From assembly GCF_004340465.1 (NCBI RefSeq), contig NZ_SLVV01000003.1:358982-422981 (forward strand): a stretch of 64,000 nucleotides of DNA, written 5' to 3'. Under the pieces are notes generated by a model. The model was not told the origin of the DNA. It saw only the letters and a list, made by a program, of their open reading frames with translations, and made no database searches. Numbering within the stretch: the first letter of the stretch is position 1; the number at the start of each line of letters is the position of its first letter. A program made the position numbers and the translations under genes. Source of the stretch: Mesobacillus foraminis. Lineage in GTDB: Bacteria > Bacillota > Bacilli > Bacillales > Cytobacillaceae. Positions 1-9,360 of the stretch are shown one piece after another.

Positions 1-699
1 CGCTTCAGCTTTAATATAAAAGGCGGCCGCTGTGAAGCGTGCCGCGGGGACGGAATCATCAAGATTGAAATGCATTTCCTTCCGGATGTGTATGTCCCTT
101 GCGAGGTGTGCCACGGGAAACGCTACAACCGAGAAACACTGGAAGTTAAATACAAAGGGAAGAATATCTCGGACATCCTTGATATGACCGTTGAGAATGC
201 GAACGAATTTTTCAGCAATATCCCGAAAATCCAGCGTAAGCTTCAAACGATTGCCGATGTCGGATTAGGCTATATCACGCTTGGACAGCCGGCGACCACG
301 CTTTCAGGAGGAGAAGCCCAGCGTGTCAAGCTTGCTTCCGAGCTGCACCGCCGCTCGACAGGACGTTCCCTGTATATTCTGGATGAGCCGACAACCGGGC
401 TTCATGTCGATGATATTTCCCGGCTGCTTGTGGTCCTTCAACGTCTTGTCGAGAATGGTGATACAGTGCTTGTAATCGAGCATAACCTTGACGTCATCAA
501 GGCTGCCGACTATATTACCGACCTTGGCCCGGAAGGAGGAGACCGCGGCGGTACTATTGTGGCTTCCGGAACACCGGAACAAATTGCCGAGGTAACGGAG
601 TCCTATACGGGGAAATACCTTAAACCGGTTCTTGAGCGGGACCGAATGAGGATGAAGCAGCAAGTCGAGGAACGAGAGAAAAGCACCAGCAATGCCTAA
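1..699 (+). CDS. uvrA: UvrABC system protein A (C-terminal part)
   Basis: This is the C-terminal 232 residues of UvrA, the ATPase that recognises DNA damage in nucleotide excision repair together with UvrB. The reading frame is open from base 1, so the gene starts outside the window. Seen: a zinc-finger cysteine pair (CEAC) followed by CEVC, the ABC signature [12 protein letters not shown], the Walker B stretch [12 protein letters not shown], and the H-loop region VIEHNLDVI. These are the landmarks of the second nucleotide-binding domain. The polar C-terminal tail after the ABC fold is normal for the family. A bidirectional terminator follows. In B. subtilis uvrA lies just upstream of the yvl and hprK genes, as here. 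Confidence 0.97.
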   Translation, partial: RFSFNIKGGRCEACRGDGIIKIEMHFLPDVYVPCEVCHGKRYNRETLEVKYKGKNISDILDMTVENANEFFSNIPKIQRKLQTIADVGLGYITLGQPATTLSGGEAQRVKLASELHRRSTGRSLYILDEPTTGLHVDDISRLLVVLQRLVENGDTVLVIEHNLDVIKAADYITDLGPEGGDRGGTIVASGTPEQIAEVTESYTGKYLKPVLERDRMRMKQQVEEREKSTSNA

Positions 700-800
700 T
701 CTGCAAAAGATCAATTCTGAATGGGTGTTATGGAAACAAGTAAATTGCGGCCGCTTCACCAGTGCTTCTGTGAAGAGGGAAGCACTGCAGAAAACTAAAA

Positions 801-845
801 AAGGGCTGAACCGAAAAGTATACCACTTTTCGATTCAGCCCTTTT
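801..845. terminator. Bidirectional terminator between uvrA and the deacetylase
   Basis: A 19-pair hairpin with one G-T pair: an arm beginning AAGGGCTGAA, a loop of about five bases, then the complementary arm. It has a T-run on the plus side and an A-run on the other side, so it can serve both convergent genes. Confidence 0.85.
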
Positions 846-865
846 TACATTTTCGGGAAGAACAT

Positions 866-1698
866 TTATTTTAAATGAATTGGCGTCATGGAGGGATCGA
901 GTGATTTCATTTCGTACCGGTTCCTGCTTAAGTACTCCAGCAGTTTTGGCAGCTCTGCGGCTGTTTCCTCCCGTTCATGCAAGAGAATGACGGGCGGCTG
1001 GGAGCTTGAGGACTGGGCTGCCAGTTGAGCAAGGACATTGTCAATGAAGCGCTGGTCCCGGTAATGCCAGTCCATGCTGTCGATGTTCCAGTCCCACAGG
1101 ATATAGCCATGATCTTTGACGGCCTTTTTGTAGTCAGCCTTCATATAAGGAACACTTCCATAGGGCGTGCGTATCAGGAGGGTATCCACGCCAGTTACCG
1201 CTTTAATCGTTTTCCGGGCCTGATCCATTTCGTTAATCACTGTTTTCGGAGATTGGTAGATTTTTTTCTTATCATGTGTTACACCATGCATTCCCAGCGC
1301 ATGCCCTTCCTTTGCCATTTTTCTTACGGCATTGGGATGTTTTTTATATTGCCATCAAGCATGAAGAAGGTGGCTTTTGCATCGTACCGGGCTAAAACAG
1401 CCAGGATTTCTTCTGATGCCTGATGGGGGCCGTCATCGAACGTTAAGTAGACTGTTTTTTCAGGCAGGGAAGGAGCTTTCCGGAACCGCTCTAAATGGCT
1501 AGTGGTTTTTAACTGAATGTCAGAAAATACTCCCGGCATAATGGAATGGTAGGATTGGGAGGATGGAGACTCTTGGTGCGAAGTGTTTTTCATCTGGGCT
1601 GCGTCAATCGAAACAACGGAGGTGGAGATGAACAAGACAAGAAGAAAAGGCAAGTAGCCCATGATTTTACATTTTAATTTTTCCCCTTTTTTCTTCAC
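866..1698 (-). pseudogene. Polysaccharide deacetylase, frameshifted
   Basis: An exported NodB-type polysaccharide deacetylase, a family that removes N- or O-acetyl groups from cell-wall glycans. The best start is a GTG at 1698, seven to eight bases after AGGAGG. A basic N-terminus and hydrophobic signal segment (MGYLPFLLVLFIS) follow. Seen in order: TFDDGP (catalytic Asp and metal-binding Asp), HGVTH (metal-binding histidines), RTPYG, the DWNIDSMDW region and ILLHE, which are the five family motifs. The frame is broken at a run of six Ts on the plus strand (1340-1345). Adding one base restores a continuous protein reading IKKHPNAVRKMAKEG across the joint. All motifs survive on either side, so this is either a recent inactivation, a phase-variable tract or a homopolymer sequencing error. 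I cannot assign it to a specific pda gene. Confidence 0.8.
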
Positions 1699-2314
1699 AA
1701 TCCTGCCTCCTATGGTTATTATCATTTCTCTCAAGCCCTCAAACGAAGGCGGAAAACCGTTTAATGTCTGGGTCCAGTTAGCTCCGTGCATCACCGTGCC
1801 CGGGCTTCCGTTCCGATCAGCATAACGATACATGCTGTTTCATCTTAATGACAGTCCTGTTACAGATATGTAACGAATCACTTAGCCGAGATTCATTTTA
1901 ATTCATATATTTGAATTTAGCTAGATTATTTTTTACAAAATTTGTCGATTATCTTTCTCCTGTTTTAATCAATTTCAGAGTGTGAAAGAGTAATAGAAAA
2001 AGATAATTTTACAGAGATTGGGATTCCTCATGAAACTTCTTTGGTTTTTCTGCGTAATTATTCCTGAGGGGAAATAGAGCTGGATCATGTAAAAAAGACC
2101 TGTGACCTTTTCTCCCAGCGGGGAAGAAGGAAATGGGGAGCAGAGAATCCGCTGTTCCCGCATTCAGTTCTGCTGTGCTCCAAAAAAACGTGAGTTCTTC
2201 GGCTGTGTTATTCTCCACAGCTGTATCTGCATCACCATTCAAGCTTTTTATTGTCTTTCAAGGTTTTATGCCCGTGTTAAATGTTAAACATATAGAGATG
2301 AGGAGGAGTTTGGA
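1699..2314. other. Intergenic region before yvlB
   Basis: I see no convincing gene in these 616 bases. Short open frames here lack ribosome sites and have cysteine-rich, low-quality translations. The yvlA gene that precedes yvlB in B. subtilis is not recognisable. The region does hold a sigma-W-type promoter match at 2031-2056. Confidence 0.6.
2031..2056 (+). promoter_or_regulatory. Candidate sigma-W (ECF) promoter for yvlBD
   Basis: TGAAAC at 2031-2036 and CGTA at 2053-2056 are separated by exactly 16 bases, the known sigma-W consensus. The yvl genes of B. subtilis belong to the sigma-W regulon (established knowledge), which supports the call. It sits about 260 bases before the yvlB start, leaving an unusually long leader. 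Confidence 0.6.
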
Positions 2315-3430
2315 ATGAAGGAAGAGAGAATGAAAATCCTTAAGATGGTCGAAGAAGGGAAACTTGGTGTCAATGAGGCATTATTTCTCATCGAGGAGCT
2401 GGATAAGAGGGAAAAGGAAGTGGATGAGAAGAAAGCGGAGCTTATAACGGAGCTTTCAACCACTGTCCATAGAGGGGAATGGAACAAGGAACCAAAAAAA
2501 GACGAGTCGGCAGGCCATAAATTTCAGTTTGCGATGGACAAAGTGGTTGATTTTATGGACACTGCTTTTAAAAAAATTAAGGATGTTGACCTTGATTTGA
2601 ACTTTGGCCCCTCGATAGACATTAACCATATCTTCCAGCAAAGCGGTGTGTACCTGAACCAGGTGGACATTGACCTGGCAAATGGTTCTGTTCAATTGCT
2701 CCCCTGGGATAAGGATGAAGTCCGGGTGGAATGCGAGGCGAAAGTCTATCGGGTCGATTCCCAGGATCAGGCACGGCGAAAACTGCTCGAAGAAACAACG
2801 TTTGCCGTTGAAGGGCAGAAGCTGCGTTTATCCAACCAGCAGAAATGGATGAAGGTCAATGCATCCATTTACATTCCGGCAGCTGATTACGAACATACAA
2901 GAATTAGACTTTTCAACGGTTCCATCAAAAGTGAAGGATTAACGGTGAAAGATTTAAAAGCAAAAACGGCAAGCGGGAAGATTACTCTGGACAGCCTTGA
3001 ATGCAGGAAGGCAGAAACAGAAACGGCAAACGGACAGATTCAAATCTCAAGGAGCCATATCGATGAGCTGGAGGCAGAAACGATCAATGGGGCAATCAAT
3101 GCGGACGGGGCTTTCCGTTATGCAGACCTTCAATCGTTCAGCGGCCATATTTCCTGCACGATTTCCAATCAGGATTGTGAAAGCATTGAAGCGAAAGGGG
3201 CTACGGGCAGCATAGAGCTGTATGTCCCGGAAGAATTGCCTGTTAAGGGAGAGCTTCGATCCAATCTTGGCGGCTTTAAGATGGAATTGGAGGACGTTGA
3301 AGTAATGGAGGAAAAAAGCGAGATGGTACAAAAATCTCTCCGGTTTACATCCAGGACTGAAAGCCAGAAACTAGCCCGGATTTATGCGGACAGCAAAACG
3401 GGCTCTGTCGCGCTTAAAAAGACATTATGA
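2315..3430 (+). CDS. yvlB: DUF4097 family protein YvlB
   Basis: Homologue of B. subtilis YvlB, a cytosolic envelope-stress protein of unknown biochemical role. The N-terminus (residues 1-50) is a charged helical segment with the short SHOCT-like pattern KILKMVEEGKLGVNEAL, rich in Glu and Lys. From about residue 100 onward the protein becomes a repetitive beta-rich domain with recurring short strands such as IKSEGLTVKDLKAKTASGK, typical of DUF4097 (putative adhesin-like beta-helix). The start is clear: GAGGAGGAG lies six bases before the ATG. The stop overlaps the yvlD start in ATGA, so the two are translationally coupled. Sigma-W control is suggested by the upstream site. There is no signal peptide. 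Confidence 0.9.
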   Translation: MKEERMKILKMVEEGKLGVNEALFLIEELDKREKEVDEKKAELITELSTTVHRGEWNKEPKKDESAGHKFQFAMDKVVDFMDTAFKKIKDVDLDLNFGPSIDINHIFQQSGVYLNQVDIDLANGSVQLLPWDKDEVRVECEAKVYRVDSQDQARRKLLEETTFAVEGQKLRLSNQQKWMKVNASIYIPAADYEHTRIRLFNGSIKSEGLTVKDLKAKTASGKITLDSLECRKAETETANGQIQISRSHIDELEAETINGAINADGAFRYADLQSFSGHISCTISNQDCESIEAKGATGSIELYVPEELPVKGELRSNLGGFKMELEDVEVMEEKSEMVQKSLRFTSRTESQKLARIYADSKTGSVALKKTL

Positions 3431-3774
3431 AATGGCTGCTGGGAATCCTCATCAATGGAGTGCTGTTCATAGCCATCTCGGGCTACTTTGATGAAGCGTT
3501 TTATGTATCAGGCTTCGGGGCGGCGCTGGGGGCAAGCTTCATCCTGTCTGTCCTGAATATCCTGGTCCGGCCGGTCCTGATTATTCTGACATTGCCAGTG
3601 ACGGTTCTTTCCCTCGGACTTTTCTTGTTTGTCATTAATGCTTTCACCCTCATGGTGACAGACAGCCTTATGGGCAGTTCGTTTAAAATTGAGGGCTTTG
3701 GGATGGCGCTCCTGACTGCGGTCATCATGTCCATTGCCAGCCTCATCATCCAAAATACTCTGCTCAGGAAATAG
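3427..3774 (+). CDS. yvlD: Phage holin family 4-type membrane protein YvlD
   Basis: Small integral membrane protein of 115 residues with four hydrophobic segments (roughly 1-22, 27-50, 55-80 and 88-112). It belongs to the 'phage holin family 4 / YvlD' group. B. subtilis YvlD is a sigma-W-dependent envelope-stress protein and its exact function is not known. The pattern NILVRPVLIILTLPVTVLSLGL is split here as NILVRPVL and LTLPVTVLSLGL, both hallmarks of the family. The ATGA overlap with yvlB indicates an operon. A hairpin terminator follows within 40 bases. Confidence 0.9.
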   Translation: MKWLLGILINGVLFIAISGYFDEAFYVSGFGAALGASFILSVLNILVRPVLIILTLPVTVLSLGLFLFVINAFTLMVTDSLMGSSFKIEGFGMALLTAVIMSIASLIIQNTLLRK

Positions 3775-3808
3775 AGGAATGGAGCAAAAACTGGGTTCCG
3801 AGATGAAT

Positions 3809-3842
3809 AAAGCCGGCATCATAAGGATGTCCGGCTTTTCTT
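3809..3842 (+). terminator. Terminator after yvlD
   Basis: AAGCCGG-CATC and GATG-T-CCGGCTT form a hairpin with a five-base loop followed by TTTCTT. Confidence 0.75.
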
Positions 3843-3863
3843 GTGGGCTTGGTCCCATTACCA

Positions 3864-4694
3864 TCATTCAAAGTAAATAAATGGGTTGAGCTTGTCTCTG
3901 CGAAGCTTTTCCGCCAGTTCTTCGGCATTTTCCTTGTCTTTGAAAGCACCAGCCTGGACTTTATAAAATCCGTCCTGCTTGTATACATATGGAGAGTAAT
4001 CATCCTTTTGCAGACTCTCTGCTAGTTCATCAGCGTTTTTTCTATTTTTAAAAGCACCAGCCTGGACTTTATAAAAGCCCATGGGACTTGTTCTAGTGGG
4101 AGAGGGAGCAGGTTTGACAGGCTGTGAAGGCTTTGACGGTTTTCTATTGAGATTGTACTGGTCCGCCAGTGCCTTGACAATGGCTTCTGCTATGGCTTTT
4201 CGATAGGCATCTGAACGGAGGAGCTTGATTTCCTCCCGGTTGGTCATAAAGCCTGCTTCAATCAAGACGGCATCCATGTTTGTTTCGCGAAGGACATGGA
4301 AATCAGCTGTCTTTACACCGCGGTCCTCAAGACCGGTTGAGACAATCAGGTTCCGTTGGATTTTTTGGGCAAGCTGATTACTGCCTGTAGGCCTGGTGAG
4401 GTAAACAAAGGTTTCGATGCCTCTGGCGCTGGTCCATCCTCCGCTGCCAAAAGCATTGGCGTGAATGGAGACGTAGGCGTCAACCTTGAGGGAATTTGCT
4501 TTATTGGTACGCTCTTGAAGCGGAACATCCTCCTGGTCGGAATGGGCGAAGTAGACTGTTACATCTCTATAGTTATTCAGCAGGCTCCTGGCATGGTTCG
4601 CAACAGAGCGGGTAAATTCGTATTCTCTCATTCCATCGGGACTGCGTTTTCCGGGAGTTGAGTAACCGTGGCCTGCATCAAGCATGATTTTCAT
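3864..4694 (-). CDS. N-acetylmuramoyl-L-alanine amidase with two SPOR repeats (CwlC-like)
   Basis: Zinc amidase that cuts the bond between muramic acid and the stem peptide of peptidoglycan. The Amidase_3 domain covers about residues 1-175. Candidate zinc ligands and catalytic residues are seen in DAGHG (His9), REYEF (Glu24), SIHAN (His78) and LIEAGF (Glu). After a Pro/Ser-rich linker come two SPOR-type repeats, each starting GFYKVQAGAFK, which bind denuded glycan. No signal peptide is present. That, plus the SPOR pair, resembles B. subtilis CwlC, the sporulation amidase that lyses the mother cell; phage-derived lysins can look similar. The ribosome site GGAAGGAGTG precedes the ATG. It is transcribed opposite to its flanks. 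Confidence 0.88.
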   Translation of the reverse strand: MKIMLDAGHGYSTPGKRSPDGMREYEFTRSVANHARSLLNNYRDVTVYFAHSDQEDVPLQERTNKANSLKVDAYVSIHANAFGSGGWTSARGIETFVYLTRPTGSNQLAQKIQRNLIVSTGLEDRGVKTADFHVLRETNMDAVLIEAGFMTNREEIKLLRSDAYRKAIAEAIVKALADQYNLNRKPSKPSQPVKPAPSPTRTSPMGFYKVQAGAFKNRKNADELAESLQKDDYSPYVYKQDGFYKVQAGAFKDKENAEELAEKLRRDKLNPFIYFE

Positions 4695-4790
4695 ACTGTC
4701 ACTCCTTCCTTAAAGTTTATGCTCACTTGTATAATATGAACCTATAAGGAAAAAGGACATGGTCATCGAACCTGCATTTCAACAAAAGGG

Positions 4791-5024
4791 CTACTTTTTT
4801 TCAATTTCAAATAGATCTTCCAGTTTTAGCGAGATATACCGGTAAGAATCCTGCACGCCCAGATTATAAAAATGGGCACCGAGCTTAGCTGTAAAGAATT
4901 CCAAAACCATGAGCGCTGCAAGGTCGCCAATTTCTTCTCCGCGTTCCTCCAGAAAAAACTGCCTGATTTGGGCACACATTTCATCCTTTTGTTCTTTGTT
5001 CAGGTTAAATTCTTGTGTATTCAT
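4791..5024 (-). CDS. DUF2164 family small protein
   Basis: A 77-residue, mostly charged and helical protein of the DUF2164 family, whose function is unknown. Seen: the opening LNKEQKDEMCAQIRQFF and the central EEIGDLAALMVLEFF, both typical of the family. The start is supported by AAAGGAGAT upstream of the ATG. It is on the same strand as the amidase but separated from it by about 100 bases, so it may be cotranscribed with it or stand alone. There is no secretion signal or cysteine motif. Confidence 0.75.
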   Translation of the reverse strand: MNTQEFNLNKEQKDEMCAQIRQFFLEERGEEIGDLAALMVLEFFTAKLGAHFYNLGVQDSYRYISLKLEDLFEIEKK

Positions 5025-5226
5025 TTTAAATCAATCTCCTTTCGTCTATCTTTTTATTATAATGCCAAACTGAGGGGAACCGAAGTCTGCCGGGAAAATT
5101 AAGGTGACTCGCGGATGGAAGAAAATTTAAGCAAAACGTCCTTTTTGTTTCGTTCTAAATAGTGCTAAAATAGGAGGTATTGTATAAGCGTCACTGAACT
5201 CTATGAGAAAGAAGGAGGACACCTCA

Positions 5227-6162
5227 TTGGCTAAAGTCCGAACTATCGATATTATTAATAAATTTAATCTGGAGCTCCTGGCCGGAGAAGAAGGGGTGAA
5301 CCGCCCGATTACGACAAGTGATATATCACGTCCGGCGCTGGAAATGGCGGGTTACTTTGAGTATTATCCAGCTGAACGGGTTCAGCTTTTGGGAAAAACG
5401 GAGCTTACGTTCATTGAAAAGCTTACTGAAAGGGACAGGCAAATGCGGCTGGAGCAGCTTTGTACCGACCTGACTCCTGCAATCATTGTGACCAGGGACC
5501 TTGAAGTCCCGGCAGAGCTGCTGGAAGCAGCGGAGCGGGAGTCGGTTCCAGTCATGCGGTCAAGGCAGAAGACTACCAGATTTTCCAGCCACTTGACCAA
5601 TTACCTTGAGAGCAAGCTTGCGCCGACAACGGCGGTCCATGGTGTTCTTGTCGATATCTATGGAATTGGTGTCCTGATTACAGGGAAAAGCGGCGTCGGT
5701 AAAAGTGAAACGGCACTAGAGCTTGTTAAGCGGGGCCATCGCCTTGTTGCGGACGACTGCGTTGAAATTCGCCAGGAGGACCAGGATACACTTGTGGGTA
5801 CATCACCCGAACTGATTGAGCATCTTCTCGAAATCCGCGGCCTGGGAATCATCAATGTGATGACCTTGTTCGGGGCAGGGGCTGTCCGCACCCATAAACG
5901 GATCTCCCTGAATATTGATCTTGAAATCTGGGATAAAAATAAGACCTATGACCGCCTGGGACTTGATGAGGAGAAAATGAAAATCATCGATACCGATATT
6001 ACCAAGCTAACAGTGCCAGTCCGTCCGGGCCGAAACCTGGCCGTCATTATTGAGGTAGCGGCCATGAATTTCCGTCTGAAGCGGATGGGCATGAACGCGG
6101 CCGAGCAATTCACAAACAGGCTTGCCGATGTGATTGAGGATGGAGATGTGGACGATCGTTAA
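5227..6162 (+). CDS. hprK: HPr kinase/phosphorylase
   Basis: Bifunctional enzyme that phosphorylates HPr and Crh on Ser46 when fructose-1,6-bisphosphate is high and dephosphorylates them when phosphate is high. It thereby controls CcpA-mediated catabolite repression. Seen: the N-terminal regulatory domain, the P-loop GKSGVGKSE (about residues 152-160), LVADDCVEI with the catalytic Asp pair, and the family signature [17 protein letters not shown] chose the TTG at 5227 because AAGGAGG lies eight bases upstream and the resulting 311 residues match the B. subtilis length; an in-frame ATG 24 bases earlier has no ribosome site. It is the first gene of a run with lgt, yvoD, ppaX and yvoF, as in B. 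subtilis. Its partner Crh is encoded at 27.7 kb. Confidence 0.97.
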   Translation: MAKVRTIDIINKFNLELLAGEEGVNRPITTSDISRPALEMAGYFEYYPAERVQLLGKTELTFIEKLTERDRQMRLEQLCTDLTPAIIVTRDLEVPAELLEAAERESVPVMRSRQKTTRFSSHLTNYLESKLAPTTAVHGVLVDIYGIGVLITGKSGVGKSETALELVKRGHRLVADDCVEIRQEDQDTLVGTSPELIEHLLEIRGLGIINVMTLFGAGAVRTHKRISLNIDLEIWDKNKTYDRLGLDEEKMKIIDTDITKLTVPVRPGRNLAVIIEVAAMNFRLKRMGMNAAEQFTNRLADVIEDGDVDDR

Positions 6163-6261
6163 AAAGAGAATTCTTCATCCAGGACTGTAAATGGATGCTT
6201 TAAGAATGGCCGGTAAATTTTTTTAATAAATAAGAGAGAGTCGAGTAAAAGGAGAAAATAA

Positions 6262-7080
6262 ATGGAAGAAACTATTCAGCCGATCGATCCGATTGCCTTC
6301 TCGCTGGGACCCATCCAGGTGCATTGGTATGGAGTTATCATCGGGGCCGGAATTGCTCTTGCCCTCTGGCTGGCAATGCGCGAAGCAGACAGGCGCGGAC
6401 TTGATAAAGATTTGTTTGCCGACTTAATGCTATGGGCAATTCCCATCGCCATTTTATCTGCCCGGATTTATTATGTGATTTTCCAATGGGAATATTATTC
6501 CCAGAATCCGTCCGAGATCCTGAGCATCTGGAATGGCGGAATTGCCATCCATGGTGCATTGATTGGATCGGTCGCAACTGCTTATGTGTTTGCTAAAAAG
6601 AAAAACATTTCTTTCTGGAAGCTGGCAGACATTGCTGCACCAAGCATCATCCTTGGGCAGGCCATTGGCCGCTGGGGCAATTTCATCAACCAGGAGGCAC
6701 ATGGAGGAGAAGTTACCCGGGCATACCTGGAAAACCTTCATCTGCCTGAGTTTATCATCAACCAAATGTATATTAACGGAGCCTATTACCACCCAACTTT
6801 CCTCTATGAATCCATATGGAATATTCTTGGGTTCGTGCTACTGATTTTGCTGCGTAGGGTGAATCTTGGCCGGGGAGAGATTTTCCTAAGCTATATTATC
6901 TGGTACTCCGTTGGTCGTTACTTTGTTGAAGGCTTAAGGACCGACAGCCTGATGCTGACTGAATCTTTAAGGATGGCCCAGACCATTTCGATTGCATTGA
7001 TTGTTCTCGCCATTGTCCTTTGGATCTACAGGCGAGTGAAAGGCTATGCAAACATCAGATACTTGGAAACTAGTGAATGA
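6262..7080 (+). CDS. lgt: Prolipoprotein diacylglyceryl transferase
   Basis: Integral membrane enzyme that moves diacylglyceryl from phosphatidylglycerol to the lipobox cysteine of prolipoproteins. Its substrates would include the solute-binding lipoprotein at 45.4 kb. Seen: seven hydrophobic segments, the N-terminal [13 protein letters not shown], the central signature [14 protein letters not shown], and the conserved IAIHGALIG. Its length (272 residues) is usual. AAAGGAG precedes the ATG. It lies 99 bases after hprK and 42 before yvoD, consistent with one operon. Confidence 0.97.
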   Translation: MEETIQPIDPIAFSLGPIQVHWYGVIIGAGIALALWLAMREADRRGLDKDLFADLMLWAIPIAILSARIYYVIFQWEYYSQNPSEILSIWNGGIAIHGALIGSVATAYVFAKKKNISFWKLADIAAPSIILGQAIGRWGNFINQEAHGGEVTRAYLENLHLPEFIINQMYINGAYYHPTFLYESIWNILGFVLLILLRRVNLGRGEIFLSYIIWYSVGRYFVEGLRTDSLMLTESLRMAQTISIALIVLAIVLWIYRRVKGYANIRYLETSE

Positions 7081-7122
7081 ACCAATTAGCTGCTTGAAAT
7101 ACGATTCGGGAGAGATGCAACA

Positions 7123-8088
7123 ATGATTAGCTCACTTAAGAAGGGAAGTTTAGTTGGATTGCAGACAACCTGGACACTGGGAAAGATCATTTTTCCAGTG
7201 ACCCTCCTTGTCTCCATCCTGCAGCACACCCCTGTCCTGCCATGGGTCATCAAGGCGATTACCCCGCTGATGGCATTGCTGGGCTTGTCAGGGGACGCGG
7301 CAATCCCGATAGTTCTGGGAAACTTCCTTAATCTCTATGCCGCAATCGGCGCGATTTTATCTCTGGATTTGACTGTAAAAGAAGTCTTTATTATTGCCGT
7401 CATGCTCTCCTTTTCCCATAACCTTTTCATTGAAACAGGTGTCGCGCTGAAGGTGGGAGTCAAACTCTGGGTGGTCCTGGTCGTCCGCCTGGGACTTGCT
7501 TTCCTGTCGGCTGCCGTTATCAATCTCGTCTGGCATGGAGGATCAGAGCTTGCTCAATATGGTTTTATTCCTGCGAAGGAAGAGCAGGTTGCCGGCTGGA
7601 CTGCGATGATCCTCGAGGGACTGGAAAAAGCCGGGATGGGAGTCCTTCAGCTCGCCATGATCGTCATTCCCCTGATGATTGGGATCCAGATCTTAAAGGA
7701 TTTAAAATGGCTTGATGTGATTTCCCGCTTGATTTCCCCTGCCGTCAGGGCTTTGGGAATGAAAGAGAATGCCTCATTGACGGTAGCCACCGGTTTGCTG
7801 ATCGGACTTGCGATGGGGGCAGGAGTAATGATCCAGGCCGTGAAGGAAGATGGTGTCAGTAAAAAGGATGCTACTCTTGCTTTTATTTTCCTGGTTGCCT
7901 GCCATGCTGTCATTGAAGATACACTAATCTTCATCCCCCTCGGAATACCGGTAGTACCGCTGCTCCTGATCCGTATCTGTGTCGCTGTACTCCTGACAGT
8001 GGCAGTAGCATTTATCTGGAATCGCACCGAGCTTGCACAAAGAAAGGGAGCTGTATATGAACCGCAAAATCGACACCGTTCTATTTGA
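7123..8088 (+). CDS. yvoD: Nucleoside-recognition (Gate) domain membrane protein YvoD
   Basis: Membrane protein of 321 residues with about eight hydrophobic segments and two Gate-domain halves of the SpoIIM/nucleoside-transporter type. Homologue of B. subtilis YvoD, whose transport substrate, if any, is unknown. The C-terminal half reads [17 protein letters not shown] (about 265-281), matched by [10 protein letters not shown] in the first half; this internal pseudo-symmetry is typical of Gate proteins. GGGAGAG precedes the ATG. Its 3' end overlaps ppaX by 32 bases, showing tight coupling. Confidence 0.8.
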   Translation: MISSLKKGSLVGLQTTWTLGKIIFPVTLLVSILQHTPVLPWVIKAITPLMALLGLSGDAAIPIVLGNFLNLYAAIGAILSLDLTVKEVFIIAVMLSFSHNLFIETGVALKVGVKLWVVLVVRLGLAFLSAAVINLVWHGGSELAQYGFIPAKEEQVAGWTAMILEGLEKAGMGVLQLAMIVIPLMIGIQILKDLKWLDVISRLISPAVRALGMKENASLTVATGLLIGLAMGAGVMIQAVKEDGVSKKDATLAFIFLVACHAVIEDTLIFIPLGIPVVPLLLIRICVAVLLTVAVAFIWNRTELAQRKGAVYEPQNRHRSI

Positions 8089-8701
8089 TCTGGATGGCAC
8101 ATTAATTGATACAAACGAATTAATTATTTCTTCATTTCTCCATACACTTGGACATTACTATCCAGGACGCTACCAGCGGGCCGATGTCCTGCCATTTTTG
8201 GGGCCGTCTTTAAAAGAAACCTTTGAAGCCCTGAATCCGCAAGGCTATGAAGAAATGATCAAAACATACCGTGAATACAATCTTTCCAACCACGACCTTC
8301 TTGTCAGGGAGTTTGAAGGTGTCAAAGAGACAGTCCGAAAACTTAAAGAGGAAAATTTCAAGCTTGGAATCGTCACCACAAAGCTTTCCGATGTCGTGGC
8401 GATGGGATTGAAGCTTACAGGGCTTGACGAGTTCTTCGAGGTTATTGTAGCACTGGATCACGTACAGAATGCCAAGCCGGATCCTGAGCCAATCAATAAA
8501 GCTCTGGGCCTGCTGGACTCTACAGCCGATACAGCCATGATGGTCGGAGATAATCACCATGACATTCTGGCCGGGAAAAACGCCGGAACTGTAACAGTCG
8601 GTGTATCCTGGTCCATTAAGGGCAGGGAGCATCTTGCTGCCACGCATCCAGATTACATCCTTGAAAAAATGCCTGATATACTGCCAATCCTTGGAGTGTG
8701 A
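8057..8701 (+). CDS. ppaX: Pyrophosphatase PpaX
   Basis: HAD-superfamily phosphatase. B. subtilis PpaX hydrolyses the pyrophosphate released when HprK/P dephosphorylates Ser46-P-HPr (established), which explains its place in the hprK operon. Seen: the nucleophile motif [11 protein letters not shown] near the N-terminus, a helical cap, the motif III lysine in NAKPDPEP, and motif [11 protein letters not shown] with the metal-binding acids. I chose the ATG at 8057, preceded by AGGGAG at 8044-8049; this gives 214 residues, near the B. subtilis length. An upstream in-frame ATG at 8033 lies deeper within yvoD and lacks a site. Confidence 0.94.
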   Translation: MNRKIDTVLFDLDGTLIDTNELIISSFLHTLGHYYPGRYQRADVLPFLGPSLKETFEALNPQGYEEMIKTYREYNLSNHDLLVREFEGVKETVRKLKEENFKLGIVTTKLSDVVAMGLKLTGLDEFFEVIVALDHVQNAKPDPEPINKALGLLDSTADTAMMVGDNHHDILAGKNAGTVTVGVSWSIKGREHLAATHPDYILEKMPDILPILGV

Positions 8702-8703
8702 AA

Positions 8704-9234
8704 ATGAGGAAGACAGAAAGGTATCCAGTGAAGGGGGCCAATTCCCTTTGGCACGTGTATAAAACCGTTCCTTTTTGGAAGGTCGTAAAAAACTTTATCG
8801 TCATCCAGCTGGCCCGCTATACTCCTTTTTTAGGCGTTAAAAACTGGCTGTACAGGACATTTCTGCGAATGAAGGTCGGCGAACAGACTTCCTTCGCTTT
8901 AATGGTGATGCTGGATGTCATGTTTCCGGAGAAGATCAGCGTGGGCCGCAATACAGTAATTGGCTATAATACAACCATTCTTGCCCATGAATACCTGATC
9001 AGGGAATACCGCCTGGGAGATGTGGTCATCGGTGATGAAGTCATGATTGGCGCCAACACGACCATTCTCCCCGGAGTGACGATTGGAAGCGGGGCCTTTG
9101 TGTCTGCGGGCACCCTTGTTCATAAAGACGTTCCTGCTGGTGCTTTTGTTGGAGGAAACCCAATGAAAGTAATTTATACAAAAGAAGAAATGGACAACCG
9201 CTGGGCCGATGACCCGATCTATGGTGAAAAATAA
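8704..9234 (+). CDS. yvoF: Hexapeptide-repeat acetyltransferase YvoF
   Basis: Left-handed beta-helix acyltransferase of the maltose/galactoside O-acetyltransferase type, homologous to B. subtilis YvoF; its acceptor is unknown. Seen: repeated hexapeptide-like turns from about residue 75 (ISVGRNTVIGYNTTILAHE, then VVIGDEVMIGANTTILPGV) and the closing GNPMKVIY. The ATG at 8704 has GGAG seven bases upstream and is preferred over a GTG at 8698. It starts two bases after the ppaX stop, so it is part of the same operon. A strong terminator follows. Confidence 0.88.
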   Translation: MRKTERYPVKGANSLWHVYKTVPFWKVVKNFIVIQLARYTPFLGVKNWLYRTFLRMKVGEQTSFALMVMLDVMFPEKISVGRNTVIGYNTTILAHEYLIREYRLGDVVIGDEVMIGANTTILPGVTIGSGAFVSAGTLVHKDVPAGAFVGGNPMKVIYTKEEMDNRWADDPIYGEK

Positions 9235-9266
9235 ACCTTGCAGCAGCAGGGTTTCAGGCTGTCGAC

Positions 9267-9305
9267 AAAAGGGGTTCGGAATGTTCTCATTCCGAACCCC
9301 TTTTT
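9267..9305 (+). terminator. Terminator of the hprK-yvoF operon
   Basis: Perfect 16-pair hairpin (AAAGGGGTTCGGAATG, loop TTCT, complement) ending in five Ts. Confidence 0.9.
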
Positions 9306-9360
9306 AGTTAGTATGGGATTTTCATGGGAAATCAGGCTCGTTCAACTATACTTTCATGCA

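Noticed and set aside
692-874. Small ORF across the uvrA terminator
   Set aside because: Begins inside uvrA, crosses the terminator hairpin and has no homology that I recognise.
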